Shown here piece after piece: positions 24,598-33,546 of a stretch of DNA of 42,237 bases (within the stretch, counting starts at the first letter, position 1; each line of letters opens with the position of its first letter). The notes under the pieces were generated by a model. The model saw nothing but the letters and a program-made list of their open reading frames with translations, had not been told where the DNA came from and made no database searches. The position numbers and the translations under genes were made by a program. This DNA is from Candidatus Aenigmatarchaeota archaeon (GTDB lineage: Archaea > Aenigmatarchaeota > Aenigmatarchaeia > JACPZZ01), in the NCBI GenBank assembly GCA_016195275.1, contig JACPZZ010000011.1:1-42237 (forward strand). Direction: 5' to 3'.

Positions 24598-25379
24598 CAA
24601 GGATAATCGGCGTTGTTTCCGGAAAGGGCGGTGTTGGCAAGACAACATCGGTGACAAATTTGGGCGTCGAGCTTGTAACAAAATTCAAGAAGGACGTCGT
24701 AATCATAGACTGCAACATAACCACATCGCACCTCAGCATGGTAATGGGCATGCATTTTTTACCCATCACGCTAAACCAGGTTTTGAAAGGCAACGTGCCA
24801 ATAGAGAATGCGGTTTACACGCACCAGACAGGGTTGAAAATAATCCCGGCATCGCTTGCTGTAAAGGACGTGGAGGGCATCGAAGCGGCGGAATTGAAAA
24901 AGGCTGTGAAACACCTCTTAGGAAAGGTGGATTTGATACTCCTGGATTCCGCCCCCTGCCTCGGCAAAGAGGCGAAGATGACCCTGGAGGTGAGCGAAGA
25001 ATTGTTATTTGTCACAACGCCTTACGTGCCGTCGGTGATGGACACGATAAGGACAAAAGAAATGGTTGAGAAATCGAAGGCCAAACTGGGCATCGTATTG
25101 AATATGATCGAGAACGTGCGGCATGAATTAACAGTGAAAGAAATTGAAAATCTTACTGAAATGCCTGTGCTTGCGGCCATTCCCTATGACAGGAACATTT
25201 TGAAAAGCCTGGCTGCGAAGCAGCCTGTGGTTATTTACAACCCTTATTGCAAGGCCTCTAAGCAGTTCACCAAATTGGGCAAGGAGATCACCGGCGAGGA
25301 TCCTGTAAACCTTAACAAGGAAGACGTGGTAGGGAAATTAAAAAGCATGATCAAAGGCGTGAGCATACCGAGATTCTAG
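24594..25379 (+). CDS. MinD/ParA-family P-loop ATPase
   Basis: VVSGKGGVGKTTSVTNLGVEL (deviant Walker A), VDLILLDSAPCLG; 4-nt ATGA overlap with the upstream gene. Confidence 0.92.
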   Translation: MTRIIGVVSGKGGVGKTTSVTNLGVELVTKFKKDVVIIDCNITTSHLSMVMGMHFLPITLNQVLKGNVPIENAVYTHQTGLKIIPASLAVKDVEGIEAAELKKAVKHLLGKVDLILLDSAPCLGKEAKMTLEVSEELLFVTTPYVPSVMDTIRTKEMVEKSKAKLGIVLNMIENVRHELTVKEIENLTEMPVLAAIPYDRNILKSLAAKQPVVIYNPYCKASKQFTKLGKEITGEDPVNLNKEDVVGKLKSMIKGVSIPRF

Positions 25380-25422
25380 TGAGTTGTAAAGTAAACATCT
25401 GGAAATGTCGGCGCAATTTATT

Positions 25423-25953
25423 TTAGGGGGTCGGCGAGCGATAGACTGATTTGATAATCATAGGTTGAGCGATGGAAATAAATTTTCCAATTGAATCGTA
25501 GTTTTTAGAAATTTGCCCAGTTCCACCTCTTTTACGATGACCAATTCTTGAATCTAGAAGTAAGGCATCAACAGCATTACAAGCTTCATATTCTCTTGCG
25601 AGACCAACAGCTTCGTGTCCTGTAACATGAATAACTTTCACTATTACAAGTTCCGGCAACTCTCTTCTAATCCTTGTTATATCAGACGTTGAAACATCAC
25701 CCAATAATTGAATATGACTATTGCCGATATTTCTTGAATATCGAGTATTAGTTTCAGCATCATATTTGTCAGTAAGCAAAAATGTATCAGGGCGGTATGG
25801 TAATTTCTGAACAGCTTGAACTATTTCTCTTGCCCTTTCTTCGTATACAACATTTGGTGCTATATCTTGGTCAAAACCTACCGGTATCCCCAACGCATCC
25901 GGATACAATTCAGCAACTTTTGATGCTTCTTCTAAGGTTCTTATACCACAAAT
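25423..25953 (-). pseudogene. Truncated phosphoribosylanthranilate isomerase (TrpF)-like fragment
   Basis: ICGIRTLEEASKVAELYPDALGI...VDALLLDSRIGHRKRGGTGQ; preceded by in-frame TAG with no start codon before ICGIR; C-terminal barrel part missing. Confidence 0.65.
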
Positions 25954-25993
25954 CTAGGAATGTTTATAACACAAAAACCCCATCCAGATTCCA

Positions 25994-26533
25994 ATGAGAA
26001 CTTTGCTGCCTTTGCTGGTTATCGTCGCGCTGGTCAGCGGCTGCACAACCCAGCAATACTACGATAATGCCATCCCTACGACCACAATTTCCGGAGGCGA
26101 AGCAGCATCACAGGCTAAAGGCGGCGGGACAACGACAACCTTATTACCGCTTTCAGGGCCGGAGGCAATAACAGGTTTCTCGGGGCCAAAATATCTGCGC
26201 TTCAGCAAAACAGCTTACGAACAGTCTCTTTCAGAAGGGAAGGTCATTCATCTTTACTTTTACGCGAATTGGTGCCCCATATGCGCGGAAGAACGACCTA
26301 AGATTTTTGCCGCCTATAACAAGTTAAACTACACCGACGTTGTCGGATACGAAGTACACTACAATGACAACGAAGTTACGAATGACGACCTTTATGCTGC
26401 AAGATTGTTCCAGATACCCTACCAGCACACTACCGTAATACTAAACAAAAAGGGCGCCGTTTCGTTCAAGTCGTTTGCGGCCATAGGAACGGAAAGGCTG
26501 ATAAGCGAAATTGAGAGGGCCAGGGGTGTGTAA
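25994..26533 (+). CDS. Thioredoxin-fold lipoprotein (CPIC motif)
   Basis: Lipobox VSGC; VIHLYFYANWCPICAEERP. Confidence 0.8.
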   Translation: MRTLLPLLVIVALVSGCTTQQYYDNAIPTTTISGGEAASQAKGGGTTTTLLPLSGPEAITGFSGPKYLRFSKTAYEQSLSEGKVIHLYFYANWCPICAEERPKIFAAYNKLNYTDVVGYEVHYNDNEVTNDDLYAARLFQIPYQHTTVILNKKGAVSFKSFAAIGTERLISEIERARGV

Positions 26534-26578
26534 ATGCATTTTTAAATACCAGTTGTCAATTCTCTCTGCGTGATCGGC

Positions 26579-27502
26579 ATGGAAAAAGTGATGATACAGG
26601 CGCCTGAAGGCTACAAAAAGAAATTAATGGAATTCGCGGACAAGGAAGCGGAAAAGTATAAAGAGGTTTTCATATCCGTTGAACCATGCTACGGCGCATG
26701 CGACCTTCGGGACAGGGATGCGAAGCAGCTGGGTTGCGACAAACTCGTTCACTACGGCCACAACGATTTCGGCGTGAAACCAAGCATACCTGTTGAATAT
26801 GTGATCCTGCCGACAACGATAGACCCGGCGCCTGTTTTGAAAGATAATTTAGGTGCATTAAAGGCTTACAAAAAAATCGGTATCGTGTCCACTGTTAATT
26901 TCCTGTCGCTGATACCAAAAGTTAAACAATTTTTATCAGAAAATGGCAAACAGGGAATCGCAGGAGAACCGGCCGGCGGCAAATGGGGCGCCAGCGCGGC
27001 CGGCCAGATACTTGGCTGCGATGTGACAGCGGCGCAGGTTATTGAAAACAAGGTCGACTGCTTTTTGTACATTGGAACTGGTAAGTTTCATCCCACGGGC
27101 ATGAAAACGAAAAAGCCGTTTTTCATATTAGATCTTGAAAAAAATTCGTTGGAACGCCATGATATTGACCACGATAAAATCGAGAGGCAAAGATACGCCC
27201 GCATTGCGATTGCGAAGATGTCAAACAAGTTTGGTTTGCTTCTATCGACGAAAGAAGGGCAGTTTTACCTTAGCGTCGCGCGTCGCGCGCGCGACATACT
27301 GCAGAAAAACGGCAAGAAGGCTTACATACTGGTTGCCGACGAGTTCACGCCGGAAAAATTGATGGGCGTAGACGTTGATTGTTACGTTAACTGCTCGTGC
27401 CCGAGAATGAGCGACGACACGCAACGGTTCGGGAAACCGGTAATAACCGCTGCGGACGTCGAGGCGCTGGCGTCGGAAATAACACAAAAACAAACTTATT
27501 AG
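26579..27502 (+). CDS. dph2: Diphthamide biosynthesis radical-SAM-like subunit
   Basis: MIQAPEGYKKKL...SVEPCYGACDLRDRDAKQLGCDKLVHYGHNDF...VDCYVNCSCPRMSDD. Confidence 0.92.
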   Translation: MEKVMIQAPEGYKKKLMEFADKEAEKYKEVFISVEPCYGACDLRDRDAKQLGCDKLVHYGHNDFGVKPSIPVEYVILPTTIDPAPVLKDNLGALKAYKKIGIVSTVNFLSLIPKVKQFLSENGKQGIAGEPAGGKWGASAAGQILGCDVTAAQVIENKVDCFLYIGTGKFHPTGMKTKKPFFILDLEKNSLERHDIDHDKIERQRYARIAIAKMSNKFGLLLSTKEGQFYLSVARRARDILQKNGKKAYILVADEFTPEKLMGVDVDCYVNCSCPRMSDDTQRFGKPVITAADVEALASEITQKQTY

Positions 27503-27600
27503 TTGTTTTGCAAAATTATATGACATCAAAAGGTTTTTGGTATCACAAGATCTGAATTGTTTTGGGGTTTCAAAAGACCTTTTGTGAAAAGGGATTTTGT

Positions 27601-28323
27601 ATGAAGGCCGTAGAAGTAAACAATGTTTCTAAGAAATTCCGGGTATCAGGGAGGGAGTTTTATGCTTTGAAAGATGTTTCCCTTCACATCAGGGACGGGG
27701 AAATTTTTGGCTTGCTTGGCCCCAATGGTTCGGGAAAAACGACGCTGATAAATATCATCATCGGGCTGCTGATAGCGGACGAAGGAAACGTTAAAATATT
27801 CGGCAAGGATGTTGAAAAATTCCCGGAGATAACGGAGCGTTTGGGGTTAGTTTCAACAGACGCCCGCTTTCACTGGGCGCTGAGCGTTAACGACGTCTTC
27901 AGTTTTTTCGGCATGGTCTATGGTTTGGAAAGACGGGAGCGCGAGAAAAGAACGGCAGAGCTTGTTAATTTTTTCGGCCTGGAAAGCGTACTTAACCGGC
28001 GCGTTGATGGATTATCCACAGGCGAAAAAATGAGGCTGTCTTTTGCAAAGGCGCTGATGAATAACCCGAAAATACTCCTGCTGGACGAGCCTACGCTGGG
28101 TCTGGATCCCAGCATTTCCATAAAATTGCGCAAGGAGATAAAGCATATTAACAGGGAATTCGGCACGCCCATGCTTTTGACGAGCCATTACATGCGCGAG
28201 GTCGAGCAGTTGGCCGACAGAGTGGCGTTCATTTACAAAGGCAGAATAATGGATACCAGAAACGTGAAAGGCTTGGACCTGGAAAAATATTTTTTGAAAA
28301 TGGTGAAAACGAATGAAGATTAA
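27601..28323 (+). CDS. ABC transporter ATP-binding protein
   Basis: GPNGSGKTT; LSTGEKMRLSFAKALMNNPKILLLDEPTLGLDP. Confidence 0.93.
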   Translation: MKAVEVNNVSKKFRVSGREFYALKDVSLHIRDGEIFGLLGPNGSGKTTLINIIIGLLIADEGNVKIFGKDVEKFPEITERLGLVSTDARFHWALSVNDVFSFFGMVYGLERREREKRTAELVNFFGLESVLNRRVDGLSTGEKMRLSFAKALMNNPKILLLDEPTLGLDPSISIKLRKEIKHINREFGTPMLLTSHYMREVEQLADRVAFIYKGRIMDTRNVKGLDLEKYFLKMVKTNED

Positions 28324-29098
28324 CAGGGTCTTTGCGCTGATCTACTACGACATACTGGTTTTCTCAAGGGCCAAATGGCGCGTCATGGAGATGTTTTACT
28401 TTCCCATAACAACGGTGATAATGTGGGGGCTGTTTTCCGCTTACATGCGGTCGTTTGCCGTAGAGGCTGGCCTGATTGTTCTCGTGTTAAACATATTCTG
28501 GAACTTTGCCTCGGTCGCGCAAAGCAACACAAACATGCAGATCATGGACGACTCGTGGTCCGGAAGCATAAAACAGATGCTAACTTCCGGTATACGCGAA
28601 TCGGAATATATCTTCGCAAGGATAATTTCAACAACCGTCATTTCCGTCGCACTTCTCGGCATACTGCTTTTCATGTCGCTGCACATGTTTGATCTGCGCA
28701 TAATTTTCCAGACGCCGGGCGTTACTTCGGTTTTGTTTTTATCGACGCTTATAGCGTCGGTTGCAATGTCAATACTGATAGCCGCGTTCATAATAACAGC
28801 AGGCAAAGAATACGGATTTTTGTCATGGACTGTGCTGCAAATTTTTATACTTTTATCTGCGCCGTTTTACCCTGTTTCCGTGTTTCCGGAGTGGCTGCAG
28901 CCTTTCACAACGATAATGCCGTATACTGCGACTTTTGAAAATGCGAGGTCGTTGTCTGCGGGCGGGCTGATAAACAACAGCCTTCTGCTGCAGGGCCTTG
29001 CCGTCTCTTTGGTTTACCTTTTACTTTCGCTGCCAGTTTACTTCTACTCGTTCAGGCGCGCAAGAAAGACAGGGTATTTGGTTAAACTCGGATCTTAG
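28313..29098 (+). CDS. ABC-2 type permease
   Basis: 261-aa membrane protein overlapping the ATPase gene; ABC-2-like. Confidence 0.85.
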   Translation: MKINRVFALIYYDILVFSRAKWRVMEMFYFPITTVIMWGLFSAYMRSFAVEAGLIVLVLNIFWNFASVAQSNTNMQIMDDSWSGSIKQMLTSGIRESEYIFARIISTTVISVALLGILLFMSLHMFDLRIIFQTPGVTSVLFLSTLIASVAMSILIAAFIITAGKEYGFLSWTVLQIFILLSAPFYPVSVFPEWLQPFTTIMPYTATFENARSLSAGGLINNSLLLQGLAVSLVYLLLSLPVYFYSFRRARKTGYLVKLGS

Positions 29099-30189
29099 GG
29101 CGGTTCAGAGAACAATTCCTTTTGCATGCCGTTCCTGTTGTTGTCGTCGGGCGTTTTCCTGCTAGCCCTGAAAGCAAACATGAATCGCGGTCCAGTGAGG
29201 TCGAAATTCATTGGTTTCGAATGGTCTTCCAATACACCTATCCTTTCTGTATTATCCGTTTCCGCTATAACCACGCTTCCCTGTCTTGAAGCTCCAATTA
29301 TAGCAAATGTATCGTCCGGCACGCTGTCGCCGATTTCCAAAAAAACCATACCCTTGTTTTGCTGGCTGTTTGGCGGTCTTTTCAAACCCGCTACTGCAAG
29401 GGATATTATTCCATCCGATTCCTGAATGGTCTTTCTGTAGACCATTGCTATATGCCGTTCTCCCATTCCCGAAACTGTTACAGTTTCAGGCGAAATAATG
29501 CGTTCCATGAAGTAGTTGCCGTATTTTTTCATCCATAACTTGTCCTGAGCCTCCAGAAATTCAACTGCCTGCTTTATACCGTTCATGCCCTGGTATTTAT
29601 GATAAATTTCTCTTAGCTCGTATGTGGCTGTCCTGAAGCGTTCAACCGTCTCGCGCATGATTTCTTCGGTGGTTTGTACTTTTCGAACAGTTTCATTCAC
29701 TGTTGTTGGTTCGCCGGCCATCCAGTAAGGCCCGATATTCCTATCGTAATGCCTGATCCATCCCATCCGCTGCGCAAACCTTCGGAGCATGGGTGCTGCA
29801 TACGCCGGCCTGATATTGTTTGTGACGACATCTGTGAGCAGCACTTTACCCGTTGATGCCATCGCCTGCACGGCTGCCATTTCTATCTGTTCCCCGTCTT
29901 TTTGCGCAACGGATGCACCATTATGACTGGATATCAAAAGCTGTTCAGCAAAATTAAGAACTTTCTTATCCCGGATGCCCGCGGGCTCAAAATAAACGCC
30001 CCTTGAATCTGCGCCGCGCAGCAAACCCCACTCGGCGGCCATGGAATCCAGATACGTTATCACGTTCTTTTCCGGAAAACCCGCGCCGGCGGCAATGTCG
30101 CTGCAGTATGCTGCACCCTGTTCGTTAATCAGTTCTGACAATACAGTTTCCACTGCCCTGACAAAATAATGGCTTTGGCCCCGTGGCAT
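29095..30189 (-). CDS. Hypothetical protein with N-terminal winged-HTH-like region
   Basis: 364-aa ORF; ETVLSELINEQGAAYCSDIAAGAGFPEKNVITYLDSMAAEWGLL. Confidence 0.55.
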   Translation of the reverse strand: MPRGQSHYFVRAVETVLSELINEQGAAYCSDIAAGAGFPEKNVITYLDSMAAEWGLLRGADSRGVYFEPAGIRDKKVLNFAEQLLISSHNGASVAQKDGEQIEMAAVQAMASTGKVLLTDVVTNNIRPAYAAPMLRRFAQRMGWIRHYDRNIGPYWMAGEPTTVNETVRKVQTTEEIMRETVERFRTATYELREIYHKYQGMNGIKQAVEFLEAQDKLWMKKYGNYFMERIISPETVTVSGMGERHIAMVYRKTIQESDGIISLAVAGLKRPPNSQQNKGMVFLEIGDSVPDDTFAIIGASRQGSVVIAETDNTERIGVLEDHSKPMNFDLTGPRFMFAFRASRKTPDDNNRNGMQKELFSEPP

Positions 30190-30257
30190 GATATCCTGTA
30201 TAACCTATTTCCATGAAAGCTTTATAAGCGTGACAGTTAAAATTAGTCGTTGATGTC

Positions 30258-30527
30258 ATGAAGTTAAACGTTATCGAGAATTCTGACAAAAAGGTGAACA
30301 TAGAGCTTGCGGGCGAAAGCGAGACTCTTGCCAACCTTCTGCGCAAGAAAGCCTGGGAAGCGGGCGCGAAACAGGCCGCGTTCATGCGCGAACACCCCTA
30401 TCTGGCAATGCCGAAGATTATAGTTTACGGAAAAAATCCCTTAAAACTTCTTGACAACGCTGCACAAAAAATAATTGACCAAGCAAAGGAGTTCCAAACA
30501 GAATTCAGGCGCGCGCTTGGAAAGTGA
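30258..30527 (+). CDS. rpoL: DNA-directed RNA polymerase subunit L
   Basis: GESETLANLLRKKAWEAG.KQAAFMREHPYLAMPKIIVYGKNPLKLLDNAAQKI. Confidence 0.85.
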   Translation: MKLNVIENSDKKVNIELAGESETLANLLRKKAWEAGAKQAAFMREHPYLAMPKIIVYGKNPLKLLDNAAQKIIDQAKEFQTEFRRALGK

Positions 30528-31015
30528 TTGCCAGGAATTTTATTTTGGCGCCGGCTGTTTCAAAATTTGCATTTCAGAGAATGAGCATGAATGTCCGAAA
30601 AATAGCCTACTCAGGAACAACATTGGAAAATTACTTAATCTGCGCATATCTGCAAGACGGGCAAGTTTATTTTCAGAAGGGCAGGGAACCAAGGCACACG
30701 ACAGGCGCATTCTGGCCTGTCCCGAAAATCGAATCAGCTGCGCACTGGGCGATAAACAGAGCGGTTGAGCTGGGTCATACGCCTTTGATAATCGAATGCG
30801 ATATCGGAGACCGTCCCTTTGAGCCGATAAAACAGGATGAAGAGGTACCTGTTCAATATGTATGGCTGCCCAGGAAAAATGTGGGCATTAAATATTTAGA
30901 AGAAATTATATGGGAAACTTTTTCCGACCAGATGATTCCAGACCCGGAAAGATATTTTGAAAAGCATGATCCTGTGGAAGTTCTGGGTGTGACGGAGAAA
31001 AGTAATTGTTGTTAG
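30524..31015 (+). CDS. Hypothetical protein, coupled to rpoL (GTGA overlap)
   Basis: 163-aa ORF starting at GTG 30524; an internal ATG is possible. Confidence 0.5.
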   Translation: MIARNFILAPAVSKFAFQRMSMNVRKIAYSGTTLENYLICAYLQDGQVYFQKGREPRHTTGAFWPVPKIESAAHWAINRAVELGHTPLIIECDIGDRPFEPIKQDEEVPVQYVWLPRKNVGIKYLEEIIWETFSDQMIPDPERYFEKHDPVEVLGVTEKSNCC

Positions 31016-31224
31016 TAGAAACTTTTTACAGTCTCTGGTATGTTCTGCAATACGTGGAGATTTCCTGTATTCAGTATCTGGCCGAACAGATAGATTGTCA
31101 TAGACGGTCGGAAAAGTATTTAAGCAGGATTCAGGCAAGTCCGCCACATGCAGCTTGTTACAGAAACGGTTATATTAATCATGCGACACTTTTATTTTTG
31201 ATCATATTGATAAACCTGCGCTCT

Positions 31225-31797
31225 TTGAAGCCGGAAATAAGAATCATAGGGTGGGACGACGCGCCCTTTGACAAAAACGATAAAACTGTTCCTGTATTCG
31301 GCGCGATATTCCGCGGCGGCTTCTGGATGGACGGGCTGTTATCTGCCAAGGTACGAATAGACGGCGACGATTCGACTAAAAAAATTTCATCCAGCATCAA
31401 CAAGGCGCGGCACAAAAACCAGCTGAGGATAATAATGCTTGACGGCATAACATTCGGCGGATTCAATGTCGTCGACATTGAAAAACTGCACGAACAAACG
31501 GGCATGGGCGTCATCGCAATCAGCAGGAAAATGCCGGAATTTGAGAAGATAAAAAAAGCCCTGGACAACGTCAAAGACGGAAAGAAGAAATGGATACTGG
31601 TAGAAAAGGCGGGGATACCTTCCGAGATGCGCATAAACGGAAGAAGTATTTATTACCAGGCATGCGGTATTAATAGGAAAGACGCGGAGGATGTTATCAA
31701 ACTGTCTTCCACGAGGGCGCTGATACCAGAGCCTTTGCGAATCGCGCACCTTATCGCTTCAGGCGTAGTAAAAGGGGAATCGTATGGCAGAGCGTAA
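31225..31797 (+). CDS. DUF99 family protein (endonuclease V-like fold)
   Basis: IRIIGWDDAPFDKNDKTVPVFGAIFRGGFWMDGLLSAKV...IIMLDGITFGGFNVVDI. Confidence 0.85.
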   Translation: MKPEIRIIGWDDAPFDKNDKTVPVFGAIFRGGFWMDGLLSAKVRIDGDDSTKKISSSINKARHKNQLRIIMLDGITFGGFNVVDIEKLHEQTGMGVIAISRKMPEFEKIKKALDNVKDGKKKWILVEKAGIPSEMRINGRSIYYQACGINRKDAEDVIKLSSTRALIPEPLRIAHLIASGVVKGESYGRA

Positions 31798-32272
31798 GAG
31801 GAAATCCGGAAATATTTTCCGCGAATTGGTGGAAACTGCTGCATACGCTGTGCTTGGCGTTTTGGTAGCAATTTTTATTTACCAAGCCCTCATGTTTTTG
31901 CTAGGAACTAACAGGCCTGTAATAGATGTCGTGTCGGAATCTATGTATCCTAGCATTAAACGCGGCGATCTTGTGATAGTCAAGCGCGTTCAACCGCAGG
32001 ATATAAGAATCGGGGACGTCATTGTTTTTGACACGTTGTCGCAACGGTTACCGGTTATACACAGGGTTTACAAAATCAACGACGACGGCACATTCCAGAC
32101 ACTCGGCGACAACAACGGAGGGGCGCAACACGACTGGGAAAAACAGATAGAAGCAAATGATGTCGTTGGCAAAGCTGTATTAGTAATACCTTACGTGGGC
32201 TGGATAAAGATAATAATATGCGACTCCGCTCCGGTTGTGTGCAACGTGCTTTCGCCGATCGTGTACAGATAA
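31784..32272 (+). CDS. Signal peptidase I (archaeal SEC11-like)
   Basis: VVSESMYPSIKRGDLVIVKRV...IGDVIVF...PVIHRVYKIND...TLGDNN. Confidence 0.9.
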   Translation: MAERKRKSGNIFRELVETAAYAVLGVLVAIFIYQALMFLLGTNRPVIDVVSESMYPSIKRGDLVIVKRVQPQDIRIGDVIVFDTLSQRLPVIHRVYKINDDGTFQTLGDNNGGAQHDWEKQIEANDVVGKAVLVIPYVGWIKIIICDSAPVVCNVLSPIVYR

Positions 32273-32355
32273 CTAAGATAAATACATGATAACCGAAAAG
32301 GAACCAAGAACGATATCGTATTTAAACACTCTAATCGAATATCATTCTTGATTAA

Positions 32356-32697
32356 ATGGGGAATAAAATGGAATTTTGCCAAAAATGCTCTAGTATGATG
32401 ATGCCTCAAAAGAAGGACGGTAAAGCGTTGCTGGTTTGCCGCAGTTGCGGCTCGAAAAAGAATTTCCAGAAAAAATCCTTCAAGATATCAGAACACATCA
32501 CCCATGAAGAGCCGGATGTCATCGTAGTAGAAAAAGAATTTTTAAGTTTGCCCAAAACTGTAGTTACGTGCCCGAAGTGCGCCCATACAGAAGCGTTTTG
32601 GTGGCTGCAACAAACCCGCAGCGGTGACGAAGCTCCGACACTGTTTTTCCGTTGCACAAACCCGAAGTGCAAGCATTCGTGGAGGCAGTACAGCTAA
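32356..32697 (+). CDS. tfs: Transcription factor S (TFIIS-like)
   Basis: MEFCQKCSSMMMP..LVCRSCG...CPKCAHTEAFWWLQQTRSGDEAPTLFFRCTNPKCKHSWRQY. Confidence 0.93.
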   Translation: MGNKMEFCQKCSSMMMPQKKDGKALLVCRSCGSKKNFQKKSFKISEHITHEEPDVIVVEKEFLSLPKTVVTCPKCAHTEAFWWLQQTRSGDEAPTLFFRCTNPKCKHSWRQYS

Positions 32698-33507
32698 TCA
32701 TACATCAAGGTCTTTGATCAGTTCAGAAAATAATTTTTGTTTGTTAGTTCCATCGAATTGAACATCTATCATAGACCCTATGTCTTCACCTGTTCTCCTA
32801 ACCTGGGCTGCATAATGTTTCCAAAAATAGATGTCCCTTTCTGCGTATGCTATCAATTCCGGCGGCTCTACAGGTTCCCCTTTTGATCTTCTGATAATTA
32901 ACTCGTCCTTTGGAGGTATGAAAAAATCCGATAATAAAACCATTTCAGAATCATAACCCATTCTTTTCAATTCAAGTGTTATGAATGGCGCATGCTGTGC
33001 GCCGATTGAAATATGCACATCCGTTGCAGAAGATTTTGCCACTTTGCCTATTCTTTGGGAATCCAATTTATTCCTGTTTGTTCCTATGGATACCATTTTA
33101 TCGTAAATTGCCAGTATTTTTCCGATGTCTGGTGAATCAGAAGTTACCTCACTATAAAAATCATTGTCTACTTCGCTCGCTTTCATAAAAAGTCCGGGAG
33201 TTTCGAATGCAAAAGCTTGGAATTCCGGATACGATGCTCTGAGTTTACGCATACCAACGAATTGAGGCCGTTCCCTTTCTTTTACCTGGGTCCACTGGGA
33301 ATCGCTGAAATTAGTTTTAAATTTTACTCTAACTCTTTTCATCAGTTCATCATAGCTTAGCCTTCCAGCAACGTATTCTCCGATCAGGCCGCTGCTATTG
33401 GACGGGTATTCCACTCCAAGGCATCTGCAGGAAGATTTAACAAGATAGTCTGTTACTTCTTGGTATGAATTCTTATTGTGTCCAGACGCGATCGTCCAAA
33501 TTTTCAT
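32698..33507 (-). CDS. Hypothetical protein (weak TraB-like hint, HISIGAQHAPFITLELKRMGY)
   Basis: 269-aa ORF; family uncertain. Confidence 0.5.
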   Translation of the reverse strand: MKIWTIASGHNKNSYQEVTDYLVKSSCRCLGVEYPSNSSGLIGEYVAGRLSYDELMKRVRVKFKTNFSDSQWTQVKERERPQFVGMRKLRASYPEFQAFAFETPGLFMKASEVDNDFYSEVTSDSPDIGKILAIYDKMVSIGTNRNKLDSQRIGKVAKSSATDVHISIGAQHAPFITLELKRMGYDSEMVLLSDFFIPPKDELIIRRSKGEPVEPPELIAYAERDIYFWKHYAAQVRRTGEDIGSMIDVQFDGTNKQKLFSELIKDLDV

Positions 33508-33546
33508 AGAATCAAAATACTTCTCAAAAGTTAGCTTTAAATAAGG

